A DNA stretch of 64,000 bases from JAJVID01 sp035714085 (GCA_035714085.1 DASTMP010000362.1:39209-103208); one strand, 5' to 3'. Counted from the first letter of the stretch, positions 43,925-54,629 are shown. Notes: generated by a model from the letters alone, not told the origin. Program-made: numbers and translations.

Positions 43925-44145
43925 AGATTTTCCTTCGTGAGATTCAGACGCGAGACACTGTCTAAATGAATAGGCAAAAGTCTTTTGAAAAATGATCGCG
44001 GTATGCTTGCGGTTATTGGGTTTTCTCGCGATGAACTTTCAATTTTCTTATGCCTATTCACTTAGCCCTTTCGACGAGTCAGAGCAAGCCATGACAAGCC
44101 CAACCCAGACCCATTTAACCTTTCACGTTCGCGAGGGGACGGTGG

Positions 44146-45372
44146 TCAGACGAGTCCTGGCATCGCCGTCAATTCTTCTCTGAGGATCTCGCGCGCCTCC
44201 GCCATCATCTCCGCGATGATCTCCGCGGCGGGCCTTACGTCCTTGATCTTTCGAACGCTGTCTTCTCCTGCTGGAAACCCCATCAGGTCGAATTGCCCAG
44301 TCGTATCGGGTGTCGGAACGACGGCGCTGAACGGCGGCATCGTGTAGGGGACTCGCAGCGTAAACGGGAACAGAACTGTCTCGCCGAGCGGAGGATCGCC
44401 GGGCTGCGGCGAAGGGATCTGATCTTCATGGCCTGCAACTTTCCGGACCAGATCCGTACGGAGGACGCGGTACGGCACGTTCGGATACTCCGGACCGAAG
44501 GCCGTCGTGATTGCGGTCGCGCGGCCATGCGCCTCCAGAAGGCGCCGCTTGTATTCGGGGTGGGCGAAGGCCTCGGTCGACGCCACCATTCGCGTGCCGA
44601 CCCACACGCCATCGGCGCCGTTGGTCAGGGCTTCAACGACGTCCGCGCCAGTCGCGATCCCGCCGGACGCTAGCACCATCAGCGGACTGACAGCCCGGAC
44701 GACCTGGCGCAGGAGCGGTATCGTTCGAATCACGCTCTTGTTATGGCCGCCGGCCTGGCGTCCTTGCGCAATGACCGCATCGACGCCGATCCCCGCGGCC
44801 TCGACCGCCTGCTCCACGGACGCTGCTTGTTGCCACACCCGGCTCCCCGCCGCATGCAACCGATCAACCCACTGCCTGGGCGGAACGTTGAAGTGAAAGA
44901 CCACCAGCTTGACGCCTTCCGCGATGCAGACGTCGATGTGGGCGTCGGTCGTCGCCGGGCCGAAGGCGGTGGTGTCATGGATCAGGTCGACTCCAAATAG
45001 GCCCGTCGTTCCTTCGGCGATCATACGGATGAGCTGCTGTGTGCTCGGCGGCGGCTCGATGGCGTTCCCTAGAATCCCGATGCCGCCCGCGTTGGAGACC
45101 GCAGTGACGAGCGGCGGATATGCCACGAACCCCATGCCGGCGCTGACGAACGGGTACTGCACGCCGTAATCACGGGTCAGCCGCGTGTCCAATGATGGAG
45201 CGCGGACGAATCCATCCCGTAGCGAATCGCTTTCGGCGGTGTCTGCGGCCCTTTCCACTCGCTGGCGGGCGGCGATACGCCCCAGGTCGGCGGCTCCAAC
45301 AGTCACCGCGCCGCCGGTAGTACCGAGCAGTGCAAGGAGACGCCGCCTGCTGATCTTGACTTGTGATTTCAT
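44146..45372 (-). CDS. Tat-exported nitronate monooxygenase-like FMN enzyme
   Basis: 408 residues from the ATG at 45372 (AAGGTGGGA upstream). The N-terminus MKSQVKISRRRLLALLGTTG is a twin-arginine signal, unusual for this normally cytoplasmic family. The TIM barrel shows PFVSAGMGFVAYPPLVTAVS.., GIGILG, VIAQGRQAGGHNKS (family QGxEAGGH motif with the active-site His), LASGGIATGADVVEAL and GADGVWVGTRMVAS (FMN phosphate sites). The family oxidises nitronates or reduces double bonds with FMN. Its start overlaps the stop of a tiny upstream gene (ATGA), the second of two MKIK peptide genes, so the three may be co-translated. Confidence 0.87.
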   Translation of the reverse strand: MKSQVKISRRRLLALLGTTGGAVTVGAADLGRIAARQRVERAADTAESDSLRDGFVRAPSLDTRLTRDYGVQYPFVSAGMGFVAYPPLVTAVSNAGGIGILGNAIEPPPSTQQLIRMIAEGTTGLFGVDLIHDTTAFGPATTDAHIDVCIAEGVKLVVFHFNVPPRQWVDRLHAAGSRVWQQAASVEQAVEAAGIGVDAVIAQGRQAGGHNKSVIRTIPLLRQVVRAVSPLMVLASGGIATGADVVEALTNGADGVWVGTRMVASTEAFAHPEYKRRLLEAHGRATAITTAFGPEYPNVPYRVLRTDLVRKVAGHEDQIPSPQPGDPPLGETVLFPFTLRVPYTMPPFSAVVPTPDTTGQFDLMGFPAGEDSVRKIKDVRPAAEIIAEMMAEAREILREELTAMPGLV

Positions 45373-45539
45373 GTTCCCACCTTCCCTCGGGCGGCGCCGA
45401 TTGCGGGGCGACGCAATTGGACGGACAAGACGAAGGCGCGGAACCGATGCCCTAGCCGTGAGCCGTTGCGAAGCAGCGGCGAGCGCATCGCGCGTTGCGG
45501 ATTCCAAGTACCAGTCTTCACGTCCATTTTGATTTTCAC
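45369..45539 (-). CDS. Small MKIK peptide gene 2, overlapping the Tat-flavoenzyme start
   Basis: GTG start at 45539 behind AAGGAAAGG. It reads MKIKMDVKTGTWNPQRAMRS.. for 56 codons, with the stop overlapping the next ATG as ATGA at 45369. The first ~10 residues and the ribosome-site region are a clear paralogue of the gene at 45585-45647 (MKIKTKVKAG). The rest is Arg-rich and may be a run-on rather than selected sequence. Short MKIK/VKxG peptides recall precursor peptides or leader peptides, but this is inference. Confidence 0.5.
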   Translation of the reverse strand: MKIKMDVKTGTWNPQRAMRSPLLRNGSRLGHRFRAFVLSVQLRRPAIGAARGKVGT

Positions 45540-45584
45540 AGTTGTATTTCCTTTCCTTGACAAGTTGAGACTGATTGCCAGTCT

Positions 45585-45647
45585 TCAGCCGCCGACGTTG
45601 ATAGCGCCATTTTTTTCGCCAGCTTTAACTTTCGTTTTGATTTTCAT
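45585..45647 (-). CDS. Small MKIK peptide gene 1
   Basis: A 20-residue peptide MKIKTKVKAGEKNGAINVGG behind AAAGAAAGG. The 5' context and first ten codons match the next small gene downstream (45539), indicating tandem duplication. There is no hydrophobic stretch. The Lys-rich leader with a Gly-Gly end resembles a minimal modified-peptide precursor, but no standard maturase is adjacent; the next enzyme is a Tat-exported FMN protein. Too short for confident calling by length; the duplicated start and ribosome site are the evidence. Confidence 0.5.
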   Translation of the reverse strand: MKIKTKVKAGEKNGAINVGG

Positions 45648-45780
45648 AGAGTTTTTCCTTTCTTTGAGGTTAATTGCGGCGAGCGCCGCCGCCCACCCAT
45701 ACAGGCGAGAAGGAAATGCGAAATTGCTGATAAAAATATTTTTCCGCCACGTAAGCCATTTGTATCTCTTCGGCGCGCCG

Positions 45781-46011
45781 AAGGGATATTGTTATCGGCG
45801 CTGGCCCGAGTTGTGTCGTGCGATCCCTGCCAGACACACTGACTACAGGAGCGAACGTGCGAGGGAGAGAAGGGTCGCTTTAGAAGAACAAGTTCATCAG
45901 ATCGCGCTTGAACTTTATCGACGTGGACTCCATCCGCCTGGCTGGAGGCGATTGGAACAAGTATGGAAGACTCTTGGAAGATTTCGCCGAGCGGGTTGGC
46001 GAAAGAGGCGT
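45781..46011 (+). pseudogene. Fragment resembling the C-terminal helical region of TniQ/TnsD-type proteins
   Basis: The frame reads KGYCYRRWPELCRAIPARHT, then RERRVALEEQVHQIALELYR and RGLHPPGWRRLEQVWKTLGR. The pattern LYRxxPELCxAIxxR, then EVxxIALxLxxxGxxPxxRRV, is one I associate with the C-terminal repeats of TniQ-family transposition proteins. There is no plausible start codon or N-terminal zinc finger and the flanks are decayed. It is probably the remnant of a Tn7/Tn5053-like element or of a related HTH protein. Pattern-based, not searched. Confidence 0.4.
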
Positions 46012-46201
46012 ATCCGTCATTCTCTATCGCCTTGGTCAGTAGATTCGCCTTTGAGTCTCCTCAAGTTGGCAGAGTTAGCCTCTGCATTTAGCTGGCTAAC
46101 GAGCGCCTAACGCCCGTGTTGACCGGGCGCGCGAACGGCGCTAGTGGAACGATGAGAAACTCGCTTCGCGCGCTCCGGTCGAACACATTGGTAGACCGCC
46201 T

Positions 46202-46567
46202 TCAGTCGGTCCGTGCCGCAGCGCTGATGGCAAGTGTTTCCTCAAGCGTGCGCAGGATTGTGTCACTCTCACGGTCTGGGTTGGGCCAGGCGGTCCGGAC
46301 GACCGGCACCACGGCCGGATCTTGCGACAGGCTGAAGATGTTTGGCGCGATCGGATTTTGCTGGTACCGCGCCCAGGCGTCCGCCTGGCTGATCTGTTTC
46401 AGATAACCGCCGGAACATCTTTTGTTGGAAGCCGCCCTTTCCTTCTACGCTTAAGGTATCAGCAAGCCAACAAGTATTCCGATGATCGAGATTACGACGA
46501 GCATTTCTATCAGCGTGAATCCGCGTTCGTCGGGTCTTATAAGCGTTCGGGCTGGGTTGTTTTTCAT
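46202..46567 (-). pseudogene. Type IV pilin-like gene broken by stop codons
   Basis: AAGGAG precedes ATG 46567, and MKNNPARTLIRPDERGFTLI, then EMLVVISIIGILVGLLIP is a perfect class-III prepilin leader plus N-terminal helix (GFTLIE cleavage site). A TAA follows at once, then GCG and TAG. The same frame then stays open from about 46444 to 46202 with convincing protein sequence (GYLKQISQADAWARYQQNPI, then SLSQDPAVVPVVRTAWPNPD and TLEETLAISAAARTD-stop). Either two stops truncated one pseudopilin-like gene or a deletion joined two genes. The usual GLLLPAVQ continuation is missing. Confidence 0.6.
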
Positions 46568-46999
46568 GACGTTCTCCTTAGTTTCGGTAGTAGCCTATCG
46601 GCTAAATCTCAGCCGGGCATTGCCCGGTGATTGCCTCAATCAGGAATTTTGGGTGTGTACCTCAATCTCCTGTGTTATTAGCGAAGTGGATTAAACTCCC
46701 TCCCGGGCGCCAACCTGCAGTTAGGAATTTACTCCATAGGTTGAGAATCAATTTTTGAATCTCAGAATGGAAGTTGCTGAACTTTCCCACATATTACTGC
46801 CAGCCCGAAATTTTCTATTGGTCGAGGTAGGGTCCACGACAAGTGTCTCCTTTCGGGAAAGCGTCGTGAAAAAAGAAAAGAATTGTCTTTCGCCACGTTG
46901 TCAGATCCAGTTCGTCGATAGAGCGATTTGGAAAATAGCCCGCGTTATTCACATCAGAAACGGAGTTGGATTTTACATCGCACATCTATCCAGCGGACT
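46568..46999. other. Intergenic region, no convincing gene
   Basis: The 96-codon plus-strand frame at 46755 has no ribosome site, no coding bias and no recognisable motif. An A/T-richer stretch at 46650-46760 may hold the promoter of the broken pilin gene. Nothing else is seen. Confidence 0.4.
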
Positions 47000-47251
47000 C
47001 TATACTGCGGGCGGTTCATTTAGTAGTCTCGCCTGGATACCCTGAAGGGACGTCATTCCCACGACCCAGCCCGAAGCCACCTTGGATTTGAACGAGGGAA
47101 GATCCAGAAAGTCCCAACAGTTAACGGCCCCATCCGCATAAGCGTCAATCGATGTCAGGTGATAATCCCCATGATGGATGAACGCGGGGATCGCGCGCCC
47201 AAAGTGCGTCGCGTGGGACTTGGTGCGGCGAATGAGCCAATCGTCCGGCAT
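47000..47251 (-). CDS. Small hypothetical protein
   Basis: 83 residues. GGAGG lies nine bases before the ATG. The sequence is compact and soluble: MPDDWLIRRTKSHATHFGRA, IPAFIHHGDYHLTSIDAYAD, GAVNCWDFLDLPSFKSKVAS and GWVVGMTSLQGIQARLL. The centre (PAFIHxGxYxLTxIDxYxDGxVxCW followed by a GWVV strand) looks like a conserved small alpha+beta domain found in scattered bacteria, sometimes near immunity genes. I cannot name it firmly. It is isolated and divergent from the O-methyltransferase gene. Confidence 0.65.
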   Translation of the reverse strand: MPDDWLIRRTKSHATHFGRAIPAFIHHGDYHLTSIDAYADGAVNCWDFLDLPSFKSKVASGWVVGMTSLQGIQARLLNEPPAV

Positions 47252-47417
47252 GAAAAGTTGCCTCCATTGCTCATATACATAACCCAGAGTCTTAAATTTC
47301 CTGTATTATAGCGTCCAAAGCAGCGTTTCCCAGATAAAATAATCGTATGAGAACCGCAACCCTATCTAGCGCGCCGCTCAAAACATCTGTAGCCGAAGTC
47401 TGTTCGATTGTCTGATG

Positions 47418-47457
47418 TGAGGTCCGGTACTCCGGCCTCAATTGCTGATTTTTTTTT
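47418..47457 (+). promoter_or_regulatory. Leader hairpin with U-tract before the O-methyltransferase
   Basis: TGAGG-t-CCGG, loop TACT, CCGG-CCTCA form a 9-bp stem with one bulge (47418-47440). After eight bases comes a run of nine T (47449-47457). AAGGAGG follows at once and the ATG is at 47475. It looks like an intrinsic terminator or attenuator placed in the 5' leader. Confidence 0.5.
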
Positions 47458-47474
47458 AAGGAGGCGTTAGTTCT

Positions 47475-48524
47475 ATGTCATCGATATTAGAAAACTGGTT
47501 CGGACGAGGCGCTTCCGAACTTCCCCCGCAGATTCGTCTCTCTCTTTTGAGTCAAGGGACGATCATCTCGACTTCGCTCTCGCTGGCCGCGGAGTTGGGC
47601 ATCGCCGATCTCCTCGCCGACGGCCCGCGAAGTAGTGAAGAGCTTGCGCGGGCCACCTCCACACATCCTCGTTCTCTCTATCGCTTACTCCGGTTATTGT
47701 GCGGCATTGGCGTTTTCAACGAGATTCAGACCGATAGCTTCGTCCAGACGCCGCTCAGCGAGTGCCTACGCGCCGGCGTTCCGGGATCGATGCGGGCATG
47801 GTTGAGGATGATGGGGCTCAAGAACCGGTACCACACGCACGCCGAGGCTCTCTATAGCGTCAAAACAGGCGAACCGGCATTCAAGCGCGTCACTGGAATG
47901 GAGTTCTTCAATTACAATGAGGCCCACCCCGACGAAGGTGAGATTTTCAATCAGGCGATGAATGACATGGGGCAGGTCATCGCCGCAGCGGTCGTACAGT
48001 CGTACGACTTCAGCGGCGTCGGCAAGATCATCGATGTCGGCGGCGGCCACGGAACGCTGATCGCCGCAATCTTGCGGAAATATCCGCAGATGACCGGAAT
48101 TCTCTTCGACTCGCCGCACGTAGCCGAGAGCGCACGCGAATCGATCGCCTCTGCCGACCTCGCCGACCGTTGCGAGGTAGTGGGCGGCGACTTCTTAAAA
48201 TCAGTCCCAGCCGGATGCGACGCCTACCTTCTGCGTTGGATCATCCACAACTGGGACCACGAGCGTGCGATCACAATCCTCAGAAATTGTCGACAAGCCA
48301 TGGGCGCCCGTAGCCGGCTGCTGCTTATCGAGATGGTTCTACCGACTGGGAACGAATTCCACCCGGGGAAGTTTCTGGACTACATCATGCTGACCTATCA
48401 GTCAGGTCAAGAAAGAACGGAGGAAGAATATGACAGCCTCCTGCACGAGGCCGGTCTCCGCCTCAACAAAGTGGCGCCAACAGGTTCCCCTTTGAGCGTC
48501 ATTGAAGCGGCGCCTATTGAATAG
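47475..48524 (+). CDS. O-methyltransferase (acetylserotonin/hydroxyneurosporene type)
   Basis: 349 residues. A strong AAGGAGG site precedes the ATG. An N-terminal dimerisation winged helix (SLSLAAELGIADLLADGPRS.., HPRSLYRLLRLLCGIGVF) is followed by the Methyltransf_2 domain: KIIDVGGGHGTLIAAILRKY (SAM motif I), GGDFLKSVPAGCDAYLLRWI and IHNWDHERAITILRNCRQAM with the catalytic His/Asp region. Enzymes of this family methylate phenolic or polyketide hydroxyls in secondary metabolism. No biosynthetic cluster is visible around it. The leader hairpin suggests its expression is controlled after initiation. Confidence 0.92.
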   Translation: MSSILENWFGRGASELPPQIRLSLLSQGTIISTSLSLAAELGIADLLADGPRSSEELARATSTHPRSLYRLLRLLCGIGVFNEIQTDSFVQTPLSECLRAGVPGSMRAWLRMMGLKNRYHTHAEALYSVKTGEPAFKRVTGMEFFNYNEAHPDEGEIFNQAMNDMGQVIAAAVVQSYDFSGVGKIIDVGGGHGTLIAAILRKYPQMTGILFDSPHVAESARESIASADLADRCEVVGGDFLKSVPAGCDAYLLRWIIHNWDHERAITILRNCRQAMGARSRLLLIEMVLPTGNEFHPGKFLDYIMLTYQSGQERTEEEYDSLLHEAGLRLNKVAPTGSPLSVIEAAPIE

Positions 48525-48862
48525 TAAGACATTTCTTCATCGAGGGGCTCTAGTTGTCCATGATTCGGCTATGTAACTCTCTAACCGCCCAAATACTGTC
48601 TACCGTCTCACAATCGGACCCGGACCCATTTAGCGCTCGCGAAGGACGCGCCCGAGCCGACGGTATGAGCCTGTTCGACAACCCCACCCCTAGCCTTTAA
48701 AAAACAGAGAGCCATCCTGTAGACGCAAGGCCATCTCACACGGGATTATGTCGCTCAAAATGAATCGGGGCTGCAAGGTCAATTGCAGCCCCACCCCTTC
48801 AAAACCCTATCAATATCGCCACGCGTTCGATGTCACGCTGACAGTTTTTATGCCCCGCGCGG
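48525..48862. other. Intergenic region containing a terminator hairpin
   Basis: No gene is seen between the O-methyltransferase and the small minus-strand genes. The only structure is the hairpin at 48767-48792. Confidence 0.45.
48767..48792. terminator. Perfect 10-bp stem hairpin
   Basis: GGGGCTGCAA and TTGCAGCCCC flank a six-base loop. There is no strong U-tract on either side. It lies about 70 bp downstream of the small minus-strand genes (ending 48863), so it may end their transcript or, from the other side, protect the O-methyltransferase mRNA end. Confidence 0.6.
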
Positions 48863-48964
48863 TCAATCGTTGGCGCTCGTCAGAAACATCAACCCCAGAC
48901 CTATAGCGAGGCTGAGCAGTACCCAGTCGAAATCGGCCATATATCTGCGGTTGGCGTTGAACAT
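48863..48964 (-). CDS. 33-residue membrane peptide
   Basis: MFNANRRYMADFDWVLLSLA, then IGLGLMFLTSAND-stop: a short polar head and one hydrophobic helix. It begins 11 bp after the stop of the small membrane gene at 48976 on the same strand. The FDWVLLSLAIGLGLMFLTSA segment resembles the first helix of RodA/FtsW proteins (DW..L..G..M.YSAS), so it may be a scar of such a gene rather than a true peptide. Confidence 0.4.
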   Translation of the reverse strand: MFNANRRYMADFDWVLLSLAIGLGLMFLTSAND

Positions 48965-48975
48965 AAAAACTCGGC

Positions 48976-49179
48976 CTAGAGCCTCGGGGTTGGAGTCGCG
49001 ACGTCCGTTTTTTGCTCCGGACTTCGAGGCGCAACCCCCGCGCCATTTTCAGCCTTCGTCTCTTCGGGCTTAGGCCCCAGCCCGCGAGTGCGAAAGACGC
49101 GATCCAGCGCGATGTAAAGGAGGACGGACGCAAAGATTTTGGCGAAGAGGTCGAAAACGATGGTCGCCGCTACAGTCAT
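48976..49179 (-). CDS. Small single-helix membrane protein
   Basis: 67 residues. GAAGGG lies eight bases before the ATG. One membrane helix (TIVFDLFAKIFASVLLYIAL) is followed by a charged, Pro/Glu/Lys-rich tail (LGPKPEETKAENGAGVAPRS..). Unknown family. The tail probably lies in the cytoplasm or periplasm as a flexible stretch. Confidence 0.5.
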   Translation of the reverse strand: MTVAATIVFDLFAKIFASVLLYIALDRVFRTRGLGPKPEETKAENGAGVAPRSPEQKTDVATPTPRL

Positions 49180-49423
49180 TCGTAATTACCCTTCGAGAGG
49201 GCTAGTTCCTCCGCTCCGCTTCAAGTGAATGACCGCCGCACGAACTCGGTCAGATGGAGGCTTTATCTATAGATGCGTTTTTTGCTTTCCACAACGTAAA
49301 GGAAGTAGCGAGATTTCACTATTGGTTGATCGCTTTCTATGACGTAAATGACCTTGCAGTCTGGCATGCTCATCATCACATTATCTTCCGTCTTTCTCCG
49401 GCCTCATCAACTCAAAGTACGAT

Positions 49424-50962
49424 GTGAAAGTTCAGCGTGCGCTCGATTCTGCGACCGGCCAGCAACGTTGGTTGGTGATCGGGCCGGATTACCTGCCGGT
49501 CGAGTCTATCTGCGCATTCCTCATCTATCTGGAAAACATCGGCAAATCGCCCAATACCTGCCGCGCCTATGCGCATCACTTGAAGCTCTATTGGGAATAT
49601 CTGGCGGAGCGCGATAGAGCATGGACAACCGTCGGCTTGCAGGAATTGGCGGAGTTTGTCGGCTGGCTGCGCACGCCGGTTGTCGCTGGCGCCCCAGCGC
49701 GCGCAGACAATACTGTCAACGTCATCGTGGCGGCGGTGACGAGTTTCTATAACTTTCACTGGCGCAATGAGCAGGTCCCGGCAGACATCAATCGCCCGCT
49801 GCTGCTGGATTTTTATCATTTCATCACACGGAAAAACCTGTCTCCCCTCACCCTTGCCAATTTGTATGTGGATTTGCGCACGTTCCTGCGCGTCTGCGCA
49901 CGGGAAGGCTGGGGCGACATTCCCGACCGGCACGTTATTTATGATGAAGACATTCCGAAGATTCCCAAGCCGCAGCCGCGATTCATTCCGCCCGAAGTGA
50001 TGGATCAATTTATGCGGCATCTTGATGAGTTGCCGTTGCGTGTCCGTCGAATGATCTACATTTTGATGGAAGTAGGGCTGCGCAGCGCGGAGTTATTTTT
50101 GCTGCCGCTCGATTGTCTTTTACAGGATTCACAAGGCGCCTGGTTTCTGCGCTATTACCAATCCAAGCTAAAGAAAGACCACACCGTTCCGATTACGAAA
50201 GAATTGGCCGGCTTGATTCAGGCGCAGCAACAAGAGGCCCGTGCGCGCTGGGGAGCGGATGTCAAATACCTCTTCCCAAATCGGCAGGGACGGCATTACA
50301 CACGCAACAGCCTATGCGCTTATCTGGAGGCCTTGGCCGAAAAATATCAAATCCGCGACGCGGCAGGTACGGTATGGAGGTTCCGCCTGCATCAATTCCG
50401 CCATACGGTCGGCTATCGCATGGCGAACAGCGGCACGCGCCTGGAGATCATCCAGCAATTCTTCGGCCACGAATCCATCGAGATGTCGCGGCGGTATTCA
50501 CACATCGCCGACCAGACGCTAAAAGCCGAGATCGAGCGCTTTCACGCGCAAACTCATCTCGTGGACATCTACGGCAAAGAGTACGGGTTTACCGCGCAAG
50601 CCGACGACCCAGCGTTGCAAGTACTCAAACAACTGGTGGATCAACGCACGCTGGCCAACGGCTATTGCGGCATCCCCATCGTCGCAGGGCCTTGCCCGCA
50701 CCCCAACAAATGTCTGACTTGCCCCCACTTTCGGACCGATCAGACCTTCCTGCCTGTCCACGAACGTCAATTGGCCGAAACGCAGAACTTCATCAAGCTC
50801 GGCGCCACCAATCAGTGGCCGCAGATGGTGCAGGAAAATCAGGTGATCGAGCGGCGCCTCTTGACCGTCATCGCGGCTATACAAGCGAGAATACATGACC
50901 CATCCACGCAACACGAAGGGGCTTCAATGGCATGCGCAAGCGCGGCGTCAGGCGGCGCTTGA
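49424..50962 (+). CDS. Tn554 TnpB-type tyrosine recombinase
   Basis: 512 residues from a GTG start. An SAM-like N-terminal domain (SICAFLIYLENIGKSPNTCR, AYAHHLKLYWEYLAERD) is followed by a tyrosine recombinase catalytic domain with all six residues visible: Arg in VGLRSAELFLLPLD, Lys in QSKLKKDHTVPI, HQFRHTVGYRMANSG (HxxR), FFGHESIEMSRRYSHI (His/Trp position and Tyr). The C-terminus has a Cys cluster (GPCPHPNKCLTCPHF). Together with the overlapping TnpC-like gene it matches the integrase of Tn554-type transposons. Typical TnpB is longer (~630 residues) and no tnpA precedes it, so the element appears partial. Confidence 0.85.
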   Translation: MKVQRALDSATGQQRWLVIGPDYLPVESICAFLIYLENIGKSPNTCRAYAHHLKLYWEYLAERDRAWTTVGLQELAEFVGWLRTPVVAGAPARADNTVNVIVAAVTSFYNFHWRNEQVPADINRPLLLDFYHFITRKNLSPLTLANLYVDLRTFLRVCAREGWGDIPDRHVIYDEDIPKIPKPQPRFIPPEVMDQFMRHLDELPLRVRRMIYILMEVGLRSAELFLLPLDCLLQDSQGAWFLRYYQSKLKKDHTVPITKELAGLIQAQQQEARARWGADVKYLFPNRQGRHYTRNSLCAYLEALAEKYQIRDAAGTVWRFRLHQFRHTVGYRMANSGTRLEIIQQFFGHESIEMSRRYSHIADQTLKAEIERFHAQTHLVDIYGKEYGFTAQADDPALQVLKQLVDQRTLANGYCGIPIVAGPCPHPNKCLTCPHFRTDQTFLPVHERQLAETQNFIKLGATNQWPQMVQENQVIERRLLTVIAAIQARIHDPSTQHEGASMACASAASGGA

Positions 50963-51275
50963 ACGCGCCGAGCGCGCCATTCAGTCGCTCCTCGCGCAAG
51001 AGCGGCCGATCAATTTCAGCACGGTGGCGCGCGCGGCATCCGTCTCGACGGCTTGGCTTTATCAGCAAGCGCCGCTCAAGGCCCGGATTGAGCAGTTGCG
51101 GTCGGGCAGCGCACCGCCGGCGCTCCGAGCAGGTCAGGCGCGTGCGTCCGGTGATTCCAAGGCCACGATCATTGCGACGCTCAGGCAGCGTGTCGAGCAG
51201 TTGGAGAAGGAGAATCGTGAGTTGCGCAAACAACTCGAGGTTGTTTACGGCGAACTCACCAAGCGGCAAGCCTGA
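50895..51275 (+). CDS. Tn554 TnpC-like protein (DUF6262 type)
   Basis: 126 residues, the same size as TnpC of Tn554. It opens MTHPRNTKGLQWHAQARRQA, then a small HTH-like region (ERPINFSTVARAASVSTAWL, YQQAPLKARIEQLR) and a C-terminal coiled coil (IATLRQRVEQLEKENRELRK). It overlaps the recombinase gene by 68 bases. In Tn554 this protein affects the orientation and frequency of transposition. It ends 21 bp before the convergent ADOP gene. Confidence 0.82.
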   Translation: MTHPRNTKGLQWHAQARRQAALERAERAIQSLLAQERPINFSTVARAASVSTAWLYQQAPLKARIEQLRSGSAPPALRAGQARASGDSKATIIATLRQRVEQLEKENRELRKQLEVVYGELTKRQA

Positions 51276-51296
51276 AGCGGTTGAGGCAAGCGCAGC

Positions 51297-53972
<2,676 letters not shown>

Positions 53973-53980
53973 CAGCCTCC

Positions 53981-54314
53981 TCAGACTGCTTTTCTGACCT
54001 TCGCAATGGCCAGGGAGAGCCGATCCCAGCTCTCTTCCTCGGCGGCGCCTTGTTTACTTCCTGCTTTGGTCAGCGTGTAGAACTTGGCCCGGCGTCCGGT
54101 CTCTGTCACTCCCCACTTGGAACTGATCCAGCCGCGCTGCCCGGGTCCGGTAGACTGCCGGGTAGAGAGAGCCTTGCTCGACATCAAGCAACTCGTCGGA
54201 CAATTGCCGAAGGCGCTGGATGATGCCGTAGCCGTGGAGCGGCCCCAGGCTGAGGGCCTTGAGGATGAGCATGTCGAGAGTGCCTTGCAGTAGATCCGCC
54301 TTCGGTTTAGTCAA
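53981..54314 (-). pseudogene. PadR-family regulator gene with a frameshift
   Basis: The first frame reads MTKPKADLLQGTLDMLILKA, LSLGPLHGYGIIQRLRQLSD and ELLDVEQGSLYPAVYRTR. The next frame reads QRGWISSKWGVTETGRRAKF, YTLTKAGSKQGAAEEESWDR and ends KVRKAV-stop. Joining them at the ACCCGGGCAG stretch (about 54145) by removing one G restores a normal ~110-residue PadR. The break falls in the recognition wing, so the protein as read is non-functional. A one-base error in a G run is possible. Its stop is eight bases before the ADOP start. Confidence 0.85.
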
Positions 54315-54360
54315 ACGGCGCCTCCAAATCTGTGTCGCTTATTGGTCACACTTAGAAGTT

Positions 54361-54397
54361 CTAGGCGTAGGGTAGGCCTGGAGACCTAGTATGTCAA
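54361..54397 (-). promoter_or_regulatory. Promoter with dyad operator for the PadR-ADOP unit
   Basis: On the minus strand, TTGACA (54397-54392), 17 bases, then TACCCT (54374-54369) form a good sigma-70-type promoter. A dyad CTAGG..CCTAG (54361-54365 and 54385-54389) covers the spacer and -10. PadR binding there is inferred. Confidence 0.5.
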
Positions 54398-54603
54398 GGT
54401 GTAGCGCGTGATATTGTCTACAAGTTAGGCGGCGGATTTGCGCATGCCGCAAGAAAGGCTGTGTTGCTGCAAATGGATCTGCGTTTGCGCGAGGAACTCG
54501 ATCTTGCTCCATCGCCTTTTCTCTTTGCGTTCGTCGTTTGTATGTAAACAATGTGAAACACCTTGCCCGTCTGTGATTTAACCTGCCTACCTGAAGATAA
54601 ATA

Positions 54604-54629
54604 GCTCAGGCAGTTAGCGCTACCTGAGC
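54604..54629 (-). terminator. Hairpin terminator after the SWIM-like gene
   Basis: GCTCAGGCAG and CTACCTGAGC pair at nine of ten positions around a six-base loop. On the minus strand it starts 10 bp after the stop of the gene at 54639 and is followed by TATTTATCTT. Confidence 0.55.

Noticed and set aside
45466..46110. 214-codon plus-strand open frame as one gene
   Set aside because: Its first third is antisense to the MKIK peptide genes and has no ribosome site. Only the 45781-46011 part looks protein-like, so it is reported as a fragment.
46755..47045. 96-codon plus-strand frame
   Set aside because: No ribosome site, mixed composition, no motif; its end overlaps the better-supported minus-strand gene at 47000.
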